This document shows positions 1 through 7,256 of a stretch of DNA of 64,000 bases, piece after piece (the first letter of the stretch is position 1; the number at the start of each line of letters is the position of its first letter). The position numbers were made by a program, and so were the translations under genes. The notes below the pieces were generated by a model that was given only the letters and a program-made list of their open reading frames with translations, ran no database searches and was not told the origin of the DNA. Source of the DNA: JAWVZS01 sp964507825 (GTDB lineage Archaea > Thermoproteota > Nitrososphaeria > Nitrososphaerales > Nitrosopumilaceae); the NCBI GenBank assembly GCA_964507825.1, contig CAZDQM010000041.1, forward strand, positions 1-64,000, in the 5' to 3' direction.

Positions 1-694
1 CCCTTGCCCCGCCCTCTATGGACATGTTGCACACAGTCATGCGCTGCTCCATCGACATCTCCTCGATTCCCCGTCCACAGTATTCGATTACGGTGCCCGC
101 CCCACCGGCGGTTCCAATGCCTCGGATTATAGACAATATGATATCCTTGGCAGTTACTGCAAGTGGATCCGGTCTTTTTCCATCTACTAAAATTTTAAAC
201 GACATGGGCTTGTTCATCCACAAGGTCTGAGACGCAAGCACGTGTTCGACTTCACTTGTCCCTATCCCAAACGCCAGCGCACCAAATGCCCCGTGAGTGG
301 ATGTATGACTGTCACCACATACGATAGTGGTTCCAGGTAGCGTCACCCCCAGCTGAGGCCCGATAACATGTACGATTCCCTGGTTTGGACTGTCCATTCC
401 AAACATCCGTATTCCAAAATCCCGGCAGTTTTTTGCCAGTGTCTTGATCTGAGTTTCAGACACCTGATCAGCTATCGGCAGTGATCTATTAACCGTAGGA
501 ACGTTGTGATCCATGGTCGCAACGGTCAGATCGGGTCTGCGTACCGTGCGGCCGCTCATCCGCAACCCTTCAAAGGCTTGTGGGGACGTGACCTCATGGA
601 CTAGATGCCTGTCAACATAAAGTAGGGAAAGGCCATCATCCCTTTGAACGACGACATGTCCGTCCCAAATCTTGTCAAGTAACGTGCTAGGCAT
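1..694 (-). CDS. leuC: Bacterial-type 3-isopropylmalate dehydratase large subunit LeuC (3' part missing)
   Basis: The reverse strand reads an open frame from an ATG at 694 to the window edge, about 231 residues of an enzyme usually near 465. It isomerises 2- and 3-isopropylmalate in leucine synthesis. Visible motifs are the N-terminal LWD-like region (KIWDGHVV), YVDRHLVHEVTSPQAF, ATMDHNVPT, GIVHVIGPQLGVTLPG and CGDSHTSTHGAFGALAFGIG, which are those of the long bacterial LeuC subfamily rather than the short archaeal one. The Fe-S cysteines would lie in the missing part. It starts 3 nt after the small-subunit stop, so it is probably cotranscribed with the archaeal-type pair upstream. The bacterial subfamily suggests transfer into the lineage. 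Confidence 0.9.
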   Translation of the reverse strand, partial: MPSTLLDKIWDGHVVVQRDDGLSLLYVDRHLVHEVTSPQAFEGLRMSGRTVRRPDLTVATMDHNVPTVNRSLPIADQVSETQIKTLAKNCRDFGIRMFGMDSPNQGIVHVIGPQLGVTLPGTTIVCGDSHTSTHGAFGALAFGIGTSEVEHVLASQTLWMNKPMSFKILVDGKRPDPLAVTAKDIILSIIRGIGTAGGAGTVIEYCGRGIEEMSMEQRMTVCNMSIEGGAR

Positions 695-697
695 GTG

Positions 698-1183
698 TTA
701 TTCCGGCCTAAAGTTGAACAGTCCGCCAGCTGCTATGATTTTCCCGATGATATCTGAAAACGGCTTTGTTGAATATGTTTCATTTTTCGTAATATTGGTG
801 ATTTTGTTTTTGTCCGTGTCTATTTCAACCTCGTCGCCGTCATCAATGTTATCATATGCATCATCATCGATCTCGATCGGTAGCAGAAACGCACCATCCA
901 CGGAGTTTCGATAAAAAATTCGTGCAAACGACGGCGCAAGAACCGCCTTGATGCCGGCATGGGACAGTGCAATGGGCGCGTGCTCCCTGCTTGAGCCGCA
1001 GCCAAAGTTCCTTCCGGCTAGTACAAAGTCGCAGGTCTTTGCCTTGGAATGAAATTCTGGGTCTAGTCCCTCCATCGCATGGGCAGCCAGCTCATCATAA
1101 TCATGAATCTTGAGGTACTGGCCCGGAATTATCACATCCGTGTCGATGTTGTCCCGTGCGTACTTTATAACGCGTCCCCTCAC
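698..1183 (-). CDS. leuD: Archaeal-type isopropylmalate/homoaconitate dehydratase small subunit
   Basis: A 161-residue swivelling-domain subunit of an aconitase-family hydro-lyase; the length is typical of archaeal LeuD/HacB/LysU. The hallmark GRNFGCGSSREHAP lies at about residues 57-70. The N-terminal specificity loop reads YLKI at residues 23-26. A basic residue here (Arg in the Methanocaldococcus homoaconitase loop YLRT) is linked to homoaconitate, while isopropylmalate enzymes there carry YLVY-like loops. Homoaconitase (LysU) in the aminoadipate lysine pathway is therefore a real alternative to LeuD. Its start overlaps the large-subunit stop by 4 nt, so the pair is translationally coupled. 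Confidence 0.85.
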   Translation of the reverse strand: MRGRVIKYARDNIDTDVIIPGQYLKIHDYDELAAHAMEGLDPEFHSKAKTCDFVLAGRNFGCGSSREHAPIALSHAGIKAVLAPSFARIFYRNSVDGAFLLPIEIDDDAYDNIDDGDEVEIDTDKNKITNITKNETYSTKPFSDIIGKIIAAGGLFNFRPE

Positions 1184-2457
1184 GGCAAGTCCCTCGGATC
1201 GGTGATTTTGCCGGTCACGGCCGACGCGGCGGCCACTAGCGGGGATGCCAAGTATGTCCTAGAGTCGACATGCCCCATGCGCCCCGGAAAGTTCCTGTTG
1301 GTGGTGCTGATGCAGACCTCGTTTTTTGCCAAGACTCCCATGTGAGCCCCACAACAGGCGCCGCATGTAGGAGGTCCCACCATTGCCCCCGCATCTAGGA
1401 ATATCTTAAGCAGGCCGTTTTCCACGGCGCGCTTGTAAATCGAGATGGCGGCCGGAAGCACTTCTGTCCTGATTTTGACTCTGCGTCCCTTGAGAATGCG
1501 TGCAGCGGCCTCAATATCCTCGTATTTGGCCCCGGTGCAAGAGCCGATGTACGCCTTGTCTAGCTCAACTGATGGCGCCTCCCGGACGACCGATATGTTA
1601 TCTGGGGAAAATGGTTTTGCAACCGTGGGCTCTATCTCAGATCCCTCGTACTCGAGTATCCTTGCATATTCTGCATCCTCATCACCATATACCGGAGTAT
1701 AGTCAGCGGCTCCGCGTGCGGCCATGTACTGGCGCACCCTTTGATCAGGCTCTATTATCCCGTTCTTGGCACCGGCCTCGGTAGTCATGTTACATAATGT
1801 CAACCTGCCCTCTACTGACATCTCATCAATCCCGGTTCCGCCAAACTGCATCGTCTTGTAGGCGCCCCCGTCCGTGCCGATGTCACCGATCACCTTGAGG
1901 ATAAAGTCCTTTGCCATGACGTGATCAGGTAGCCGCTCATTCAGCTTGATGTACATTGTCTCCGGAACGCGGAACCATATTTGTCCGTTAAGCAGGACGT
2001 ACGCAATGTCGGTGTGTCCTAGGCCGCATGCAAACGCGCCCAGTGCCCCAGTCGTGTTGGTATGGGAGTCGCCTCCAACATAAACCTCGCCGGGCAGGAC
2101 CATCGCCTCTTCGTGTGAGAGTGTGTGGCAGATCCCATACTGGCCCATACCGTACTTGAAGTGCTTTTCTATGCCGAATTTTTTGGTAAAGTTTGATAGT
2201 TTTACAATGTTCTCAGCAGATACCTTCTCAGCTGACGGTACAAAGTGGTCCTCGGCAACCCATACGCGACTTGGATCCCAGAGCTTGTCAGTCGCGATTC
2301 CCTGCTTTTGAAGCTTGTCAAACACCTTGAGTACTCCGGGTCCGGATACGTCATGAACCATCACCTTGTCCACCTTGGCAAAGACTACATCATCGGGCGC
2401 CAGCCTGTCCTTGCCGGACGCGCGTGCCAGGATTTTCTCTACAGTATTCACAGTCAC
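1180..2457 (-). CDS. leuC: Archaeal-type isopropylmalate/homoaconitate dehydratase large subunit
   Basis: A 425-residue catalytic subunit with the short archaeal architecture. The [4Fe-4S] ligands are visible as Cys307 (GSCTGAKYEDI), Cys365 and Cys368 (PPTCGACCGAH). VGGDSHTNTTGALGAF sits near residue 127 and TTNRNFPGRMG near 385. With the overlapping small subunit it forms a dehydratase for 2-isopropylmalate or homocitrate. A separate bacterial-type LeuC follows in the same operon, so the two probably divide leucine and lysine pathway work. The gene is divergent from cofE, with 72 nt between the starts. Confidence 0.85.
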   Translation of the reverse strand: MTVNTVEKILARASGKDRLAPDDVVFAKVDKVMVHDVSGPGVLKVFDKLQKQGIATDKLWDPSRVWVAEDHFVPSAEKVSAENIVKLSNFTKKFGIEKHFKYGMGQYGICHTLSHEEAMVLPGEVYVGGDSHTNTTGALGAFACGLGHTDIAYVLLNGQIWFRVPETMYIKLNERLPDHVMAKDFILKVIGDIGTDGGAYKTMQFGGTGIDEMSVEGRLTLCNMTTEAGAKNGIIEPDQRVRQYMAARGAADYTPVYGDEDAEYARILEYEGSEIEPTVAKPFSPDNISVVREAPSVELDKAYIGSCTGAKYEDIEAAARILKGRRVKIRTEVLPAAISIYKRAVENGLLKIFLDAGAMVGPPTCGACCGAHMGVLAKNEVCISTTNRNFPGRMGHVDSRTYLASPLVAAASAVTGKITDPRDLP

Positions 2458-2529
2458 AAAAGCCTTGCTTGCGGATTAAAAGCTTTTCAGAAGAATAAAA
2501 AGACACGTCCCGTAATCCGGCACGTGGGC

Positions 2530-3297
2530 ATGGAGATTCATCCGCTGGTCGTAGGCAAAAAGTCCAAAGGATTTTCACTGTTTGATGATCTAGTCCTTGC
2601 GTTGGAAAAAAACGGCGTAAGGATCGAGGACGGCGACGTGCTGGCCATATCTAGCAAGTATGTAGCAAGATCACAGGGCCGCACCATAAGCCTCAAGAAC
2701 GTACACATACATCATGACGGAAGGGCGGTTGCAGAAAAACTCCACATGCGTGAAGAGTTTGCCGAGGTGGTTCAAAGGGAGTCAGACACAATCCTTGGAG
2801 GCATTCCGGGCTTTGCAATGGCCCTAGTCGACAATATCCTGGCTCCAAATGCCGGAATAGACAAATCAAATGCAGGAGGCGGGATTGTTTTGTATCCAAG
2901 CGAGCCATACGAGACATCAGAAGGGCTCAAGAGAAGCATATTTCTCAAGTTCCAGGTAAACGCGGGCGTCATAATCATAGACAGCCGGCTGATGCCCGCT
3001 AGGGCCGGAACCGTCGGTGTGGCGATCGGATGTGCCGGAATAGAGCCGATAAACGACATGAGGGCGCAAAAGGATCTTGACGGGAGTCCGCTAAAGGTTA
3101 CCATGCAGTCCGTGGCAGACGGGCTGGCCACGGCGGCAAACCATGGCATGGGTGAGGGCCTAGAATCAAGGCCGTATGTAATAATCAAAGGGTCAGACGC
3201 CAAAATGACAACTAGGAGAATTCTTTCTAGTGAATCCGCAGTTGCGCACGACGCGTGCGTGTATATGCGCGGCCTAGGACAGTCCAGTTTTAAATAA
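2530..3297 (+). CDS. cofE: Coenzyme F420-0:L-glutamate ligase CofE
   Basis: A 255-residue protein, the normal length for archaeal CofE, which adds gamma-linked glutamates to F420-0 with GTP. Family features include the N-terminal GDVLAISSKYVARSQG, the NAGIDKSNAGGG region (about residues 114-125), a central IIIDSRLMPARAGTVGVAIG segment and IKGSDAKMTTRRIL near the C-terminus. The frame stays open further upstream over the divergent leuC, but homology to the family begins at the ATG used here. An in-frame GTG lies two codons earlier. Its presence implies F420 production, as expected in ammonia-oxidising archaea. Confidence 0.92.
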   Translation: MEIHPLVVGKKSKGFSLFDDLVLALEKNGVRIEDGDVLAISSKYVARSQGRTISLKNVHIHHDGRAVAEKLHMREEFAEVVQRESDTILGGIPGFAMALVDNILAPNAGIDKSNAGGGIVLYPSEPYETSEGLKRSIFLKFQVNAGVIIIDSRLMPARAGTVGVAIGCAGIEPINDMRAQKDLDGSPLKVTMQSVADGLATAANHGMGEGLESRPYVIIKGSDAKMTTRRILSSESAVAHDACVYMRGLGQSSFK

Positions 3298-3311
3298 GGT
3301 TTCAAAAAGTC

Positions 3312-3869
3312 ATGTACCTGTTGGAGTATCATACAAAATATCCAAGATCGGTAATCATAACTGGCAAGAGAAGAGATCTAATCATCGATCCAGATAACGG
3401 GATAGAAGAGATGAACATAGTCGCCGGAGAAAAATTTCCAAGGGTATACCAAGCCCTACTCAACGAGGGGTTTTCCAAGGTAAGATTTGAGCACAAAAAG
3501 CCGCGACAGCTTGGGAGCGGACTTTCGATTAGATTAGGCAAGCCATGGGAGATGCACGTTAGGATGTCAGACATGGACGGCGACACAATGATCCATGCCG
3601 AAGTCGAGGTCTCAAGGGACTATATGCAGCACCTGTTTTCACAACGGACTCCGGTAGTTTATGAGATTATAAAAATTCTAGAGAGAAATGATATCAGGTG
3701 CAGAATCTGGAGCGGCAGAATCAACGGATATGTTTCAAGTATAGTGGAAGACTATAGAATCAAGCTGGCAACTCCGAGTCTGCCGACGCTGGCATGGAAG
3801 CCGATGGTATTTTCAATTGGTACTGTGGGAATATTCTACCTGACAAAATACGTGCTGACGGTCCTGTGA
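3312..3869 (+). CDS. Conserved hypothetical protein with C-terminal membrane anchor
   Basis: A 185-residue protein not assigned to a named family. It begins MYLLEYHTKYPRSV and is mostly soluble alpha/beta in character (residues 1-155). One hydrophobic segment lies near residues 162-183 and the tail is short, so it looks like a cytoplasmic domain held by a C-terminal helix. It starts 14 nt after cofE and is probably cotranscribed. The next gene, rps7, is convergent with a 76-nt gap. No catalytic motif is visible and no function is proposed. Confidence 0.75.
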   Translation: MYLLEYHTKYPRSVIITGKRRDLIIDPDNGIEEMNIVAGEKFPRVYQALLNEGFSKVRFEHKKPRQLGSGLSIRLGKPWEMHVRMSDMDGDTMIHAEVEVSRDYMQHLFSQRTPVVYEIIKILERNDIRCRIWSGRINGYVSSIVEDYRIKLATPSLPTLAWKPMVFSIGTVGIFYLTKYVLTVL

Positions 3870-3945
3870 ACGACGCCGGCGCTACCAACAATATGCTAGA
3901 GAAATCATCATTGCCTAGTGTAACCGGCCCATGCAGGCATGCGTC

Positions 3946-4545
3946 CTATCTAGAGGCCTGAGCTATTCTTTCTAGTTCGTTTTTCTTCTTGACCGATGTG
4001 GATGCAGAATCATTAGACGCGGCCAGTATCAGCTGATCAGCTAGGTGCTCCTCCATCGCCCTAGGATTGGAGAAGGTAGCCTCTTTTACCCCGTCTGCAA
4101 TGAAGCGCAGTGCGAGATCCACGCGCCTGATCGGGGCGACGTCGACAGATACGTGATAAACGGTTCCTCCGTAAACAATGCGCGTCGTATCCTCATTGGG
4201 GGCGGAATTTTCAACCGCGCGAACCAAAACCTCGACAGGATTCTTTCCCGTCCTGAGATGAATTATGTCAAAGGACGCCTTTATGGTATTGTATATGTTC
4301 ATCTTTTTGCCGGCCATTCTACCTGTGTTCTTTGCATAACGTTTTCCAAAATGCATCAGCTTGTTGCCAAGCCTTTCAACGATGTTTACATCGGCCTTGT
4401 TGAACCGCTTTAATGCAGAACGGCCAAATGTCAGTGGTATAATCATCCTTCGCAGGGAAATGGCGGTCTTGAGTCCCGGATCCCTTATTTCAATATCCGA
4501 AAGATCCCATTTTCGAAACAATAGTAAATTCTGAGTCTGTGCCAT
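3946..4545 (-). CDS. rps7: 30S ribosomal protein uS7
   Basis: A 199-residue archaeal uS7, which nucleates assembly of the 30S head by binding 16S rRNA. Recognisable parts are PLTFGRSALKRFNKADVNIV, LMHFGKRYAKNTGRMAGKK and RRVDLALRFIADGVKEATF. The extended N-terminus is usual for archaea and eukaryotes. It is last in the rpoHBA-eL30-NusA-S12-S7 block and begins 8 nt after rps12. The EF-1A gene that often follows in other archaea is absent; the next gene is the convergent membrane-anchored unknown. Confidence 0.97.
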   Translation of the reverse strand: MAQTQNLLLFRKWDLSDIEIRDPGLKTAISLRRMIIPLTFGRSALKRFNKADVNIVERLGNKLMHFGKRYAKNTGRMAGKKMNIYNTIKASFDIIHLRTGKNPVEVLVRAVENSAPNEDTTRIVYGGTVYHVSVDVAPIRRVDLALRFIADGVKEATFSNPRAMEEHLADQLILAASNDSASTSVKKKNELERIAQASR

Positions 4546-4553
4546 ACCCCATT

Positions 4554-4991
4554 CTATCTCCTTGGCTTTTCCTTCTTGCCGATTACCAGCTCGTGCAAAG
4601 ATGTCCCGTTTACCTTAAATATCTTGAACCGGACGCCAGGAATGTCCCCCATGGCTCCACCCTGTGTGGCTCCCATTCCTTCAACATGAACCTCGTCGTG
4701 CTCGTCAATAAAGTTCATTGCACCATCCCGCGGCAAGAACGCGGTCACGGCCTTGCCGTTTTTAATCAATTGTACCCTTACACATTTTCTCACGGCAGAG
4801 TTTGGCTGCTTTGCCGCAATTCCCACCTTTTCTAGAACTATGCCCCTAGCCTGCGGGGCGCCGCCTAGCGGATCTGCCTTTTTGTCTATGCCAAGCTCCC
4901 TTCTCTTGTAAGTCGAGATTGCCCAGCGCTGTTCCTTACGTCTGGTCTTTAAAACCCGGCCTGCAAACAATCCTAGAGGTGACTTTGTCAT
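4554..4991 (-). CDS. rps12: 30S ribosomal protein uS12
   Basis: A 145-residue archaeal uS12 with the decoding-centre loop KQPNSAVRKCVRVQL at about residues 61-75 and the second conserved loop near FLPRDGAMNFIDEHDEV. It has the N-terminal extension (LFAGRVLKTRRKEQRW) shared with eukaryotic S23. Length and basic C-terminus (GKKEKPRR) are normal. It follows nusA by 2 nt and precedes rps7, the conserved archaeal order. Confidence 0.97.
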   Translation of the reverse strand: MTKSPLGLFAGRVLKTRRKEQRWAISTYKRRELGIDKKADPLGGAPQARGIVLEKVGIAAKQPNSAVRKCVRVQLIKNGKAVTAFLPRDGAMNFIDEHDEVHVEGMGATQGGAMGDIPGVRFKIFKVNGTSLHELVIGKKEKPRR

Positions 4992-4993
4992 GA

Positions 4994-5458
4994 TTACATC
5001 CCCAGGGCTGTCCTTTCAGGACTGTGGAACATGACGTGCGTGATGTCAAAGTATCGCCTTGCCAAGAGTCTTGCCTTTTCAGCATTTCTTCCCTCACGGC
5101 CCACTACAATGCCTTTCTTTCTAGGATCCACTATTACCGTCGCCTGTGTTGATCCGTCTGTTCGTTTATTTAATTTTACTTCGGAGATCAGCTTGCCATT
5201 TAGCATGTTTGTCAGGAATTTTGCAGGATCATCGTCGAACTCGACAAGTTCAACGTTCTTTTTTACGATATTTTGAAGTGACTTTATGTGAGAGCCACCC
5301 TTGCCTATGGCCAGCCCCATCTTGCCATTGTTTACGACAAAGATTACGCGGTTTTGTTTTTCATCCTCTACGCAATCACGTGCAGTGGCACCGGTCACGT
5401 TTTGAAAAAGCGACATTAATCGCATTTGATCAGTTGTAAGTTTGATTGCCAGTGTCAT
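4994..5458 (-). CDS. nusA: Archaeal NusA-like transcription factor (two KH domains)
   Basis: A 154-residue short archaeal NusA made of two KH domains without the bacterial S1 or acidic repeats. The GxxG loops are visible as IGKGGS (residues 51-56) and VGREGR (119-124). It presumably binds RNA at the elongating polymerase. It sits between rpl30e and rps12, the classical archaeal arrangement. A 67-nt gap to rpl30e contains a TTTAAAT sequence on the coding strand near 5500, so an internal promoter is possible. Confidence 0.93.
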   Translation of the reverse strand: MTLAIKLTTDQMRLMSLFQNVTGATARDCVEDEKQNRVIFVVNNGKMGLAIGKGGSHIKSLQNIVKKNVELVEFDDDPAKFLTNMLNGKLISEVKLNKRTDGSTQATVIVDPRKKGIVVGREGRNAEKARLLARRYFDITHVMFHSPERTALGM

Positions 5459-5525
5459 AATTGTTCCTTTTTTACTCCGACAAGTTGCGTCTCATTTAAA
5501 CCTTGATTAAAATTTTGTAGTTTCA

Positions 5526-5840
5526 TTATTCCGGTTCAGACTCTTTGATTATTGATGTAACGTTGGCCTCGGACAACGAATTAAAGGAGAGTGTTGATAT
5601 TCTAAATTGCAAGCCGCACAGTTTTCCCAATGCGACTGACGTTCCATCGAATTTTACGGTCGGTACCTTTTCCGCTCCCGCTGTGTCCATGATTTTTTGC
5701 AGTGCCGTATCTGTCAATGATTTAGAAATGACGATTAGTTTTGAGTTTTTCATGCCGTTCAAAACTTGCTTAGCGCCGACGGTACATTGATCTTCTTTCA
5801 TGCCGTCCTTGAGCGCTTTTTCTAATATCGTGATCGCCAT
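5526..5840 (-). CDS. rpl30e: 50S ribosomal protein eL30
   Basis: A 104-residue eL30 with the typical N-terminal glycine/alanine-containing turn (CTVGAKQVLNGMKNSKL, about residues 19-35) and a VPTVKFDGTSVALGKLCG segment that corresponds to the family's conserved core. It shares the L7Ae-like fold that binds kink-turn RNA. The gene is normally directly downstream of rpoA, but here it is separated by an S-layer-like gene and a hairpin region. A likely TATA box on the coding strand lies at about 5870-5878, giving it its own promoter. Confidence 0.93.
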   Translation of the reverse strand: MAITILEKALKDGMKEDQCTVGAKQVLNGMKNSKLIVISKSLTDTALQKIMDTAGAEKVPTVKFDGTSVALGKLCGLQFRISTLSFNSLSEANVTSIIKESEPE

Positions 5841-5947
5841 TTCTTGTAATGTCGATCCTTCAAGAGACCTTTATAGGTTTATTGGCAAGCATGAGGTACA
5901 AGGTCAGGTCGACTGAAGACATTATACCTGAAATTTCAAAACGAATA

Positions 5948-5986
5948 ACACATTCGGGTATGAATCCCGAATCAACCCGAGTGTGT
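5948..5986. promoter_or_regulatory. Nested, mutually exclusive inverted repeats
   Basis: ATTCGGG at 5952-5958 can pair perfectly with CCCGAAT at 5966-5972. The longer ACACATTCGGGT at 5948-5959 can instead pair with ACCCGAGTGTGT at 5975-5986, with one mismatch. The two stems share one arm, so only one can form at a time. The element lies downstream of the S-layer-like gene and upstream of rpl30e on the same strand, so a terminator/antiterminator or an L30 regulatory site is possible. Function is inference. Confidence 0.45.
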
Positions 5987-6046
5987 ACAGCATGAGTCTA
6001 ACACACGTTACGCGATACCACTAACAATGAATAATCGGGTGCGCGC

Positions 6047-7243
6047 CTACCTTACTGAAACATGCATGATATGCGGCTCTGAAACAGGGTTCATAGAATC
6101 AATCGACTCCCAAGTAAAGGACTCTATGGTATAATCACCAGACGTCTCCGGGGTCCAGGACAGCGATACGCCAGCGGTGCCCCCGGGCTGCAAAACCGCC
6201 GATATCCAAGATATCTTGACCACGGTGCCGTCAGAATCCTTTATCTGCATCAGGTACGTAAACCCTTGTTCAAGCTGCTGATTGTTTGCTATCCCTGCCG
6301 TGACACCGAACTGCCGGTCCGGTGTGGGCTCGTTTACGATGTTTCCAAGACCGTCTAAGAACGAAACGTCGCGGATTTGCAATCGTTTGGCGGGCGCAAC
6401 GTCGGAGACGAGCCTTGTCTGCGTAATGATATCTAGCTCATCAGACGTGTCGTATGGTTCTGGCAGCGTCCTGTCCTCATAAATGGCATATACGATATCA
6501 CCGGGGACTGCATACAGGCGGCTTGCACTTGATTCTCCGTCGTGGGCAAGTAATATTCCGGCCTCGAATATTCCCGAATTAGAACCTGTTTCTGCCGCGC
6601 TTACCGTCAGTCCTGCCATATCAGAGTCAGAGTATACATGGATTTGCAGCTGATCAATTCTCTCGGGATTCAGGTTCATGTCAGGGTCCACCACTCTAAA
6701 GTACACGCGCCGGTCTGGATCACCTATTGCAGTCAGGAATTCAATAGTACCCATGTTCCAAGAAATCGGTACCGACTTTGTAACTACCACACCTTTGGCA
6801 AATTCAAACGATATTGTAAGTGCAGAGTCGTGATCGGTCTCCAAAAAACCGTTGGTAGGGCCGCTGCCCGTTGTTCTTGGATTTGTGTCCGGCTTACCAT
6901 CCCCATCCACATCATGAAGGAATCCCGTAAGGATGACTTCACCGGTAAAGATGCCGTTGTTTACTCCGGTTTCAGTCAGCTTGTACTGGTCCAGGGAGAA
7001 CCCCCTTGTCGAAATCTTGACAGGGTGTTCAGGGTATGTTCCAATTACATCGATTAGGTGCCGGTCGGAGTTCCAGCTTGGGGCAAGAATCGTGATTTTG
7101 ATCTTGTCGGTCCAGCTGTATGCAGGCTTGTCCGTGAAAATGGGTGAATACGGCCGGTTATAATCCGGCACCTGCCCGGTTACTGCAAGCGGTAACAGTA
7201 CCAAGACGAAACAAGCCACCACAACTACGTTCCATCCTGTCAT
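6047..7243 (-). CDS. Secreted S-layer-like surface protein
   Basis: A 398-residue exported protein. The ATG at 7243 is preferred because it begins a clear signal peptide (MTGWNVVVVACFVLVLLPLAVTG) and sits 13 nt after the rpoA stop; a longer frame would run back into rpoA. The mature part shows beta-sandwich repeats typical of thaumarchaeal cell-surface proteins: an ET-x-x-NNGIF-like motif near residue 94, DPDMNLNPE near 188 and ETGSNSGIFEA near 222. The same motifs recur in the larger protein at 43178-46300. No C-terminal membrane helix is visible. It is inserted between rpoA and rpl30e, an unusual place for a surface gene. Confidence 0.8.
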   Translation of the reverse strand: MTGWNVVVVACFVLVLLPLAVTGQVPDYNRPYSPIFTDKPAYSWTDKIKITILAPSWNSDRHLIDVIGTYPEHPVKISTRGFSLDQYKLTETGVNNGIFTGEVILTGFLHDVDGDGKPDTNPRTTGSGPTNGFLETDHDSALTISFEFAKGVVVTKSVPISWNMGTIEFLTAIGDPDRRVYFRVVDPDMNLNPERIDQLQIHVYSDSDMAGLTVSAAETGSNSGIFEAGILLAHDGESSASRLYAVPGDIVYAIYEDRTLPEPYDTSDELDIITQTRLVSDVAPAKRLQIRDVSFLDGLGNIVNEPTPDRQFGVTAGIANNQQLEQGFTYLMQIKDSDGTVVKISWISAVLQPGGTAGVSLSWTPETSGDYTIESFTWESIDSMNPVSEPHIMHVSVR

Positions 7244-7256
7244 CAATCTAGTTTGT

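Noticed and set aside
5891..5995. A 34-codon plus-strand frame starting ATGAGGTACAAGG near the rpl30e promoter, with a similar 16-mer near 26630.
   Set aside because: It overlaps the hairpin region, the TATA spacing is too short, and a 15/16 match between two sites is expected by chance in 64 kb.
6638..7057. A 139-codon plus-strand frame opposite the S-layer-like gene.
   Set aside because: It is antisense to a well-supported coding region, with no domain, signal or promoter.
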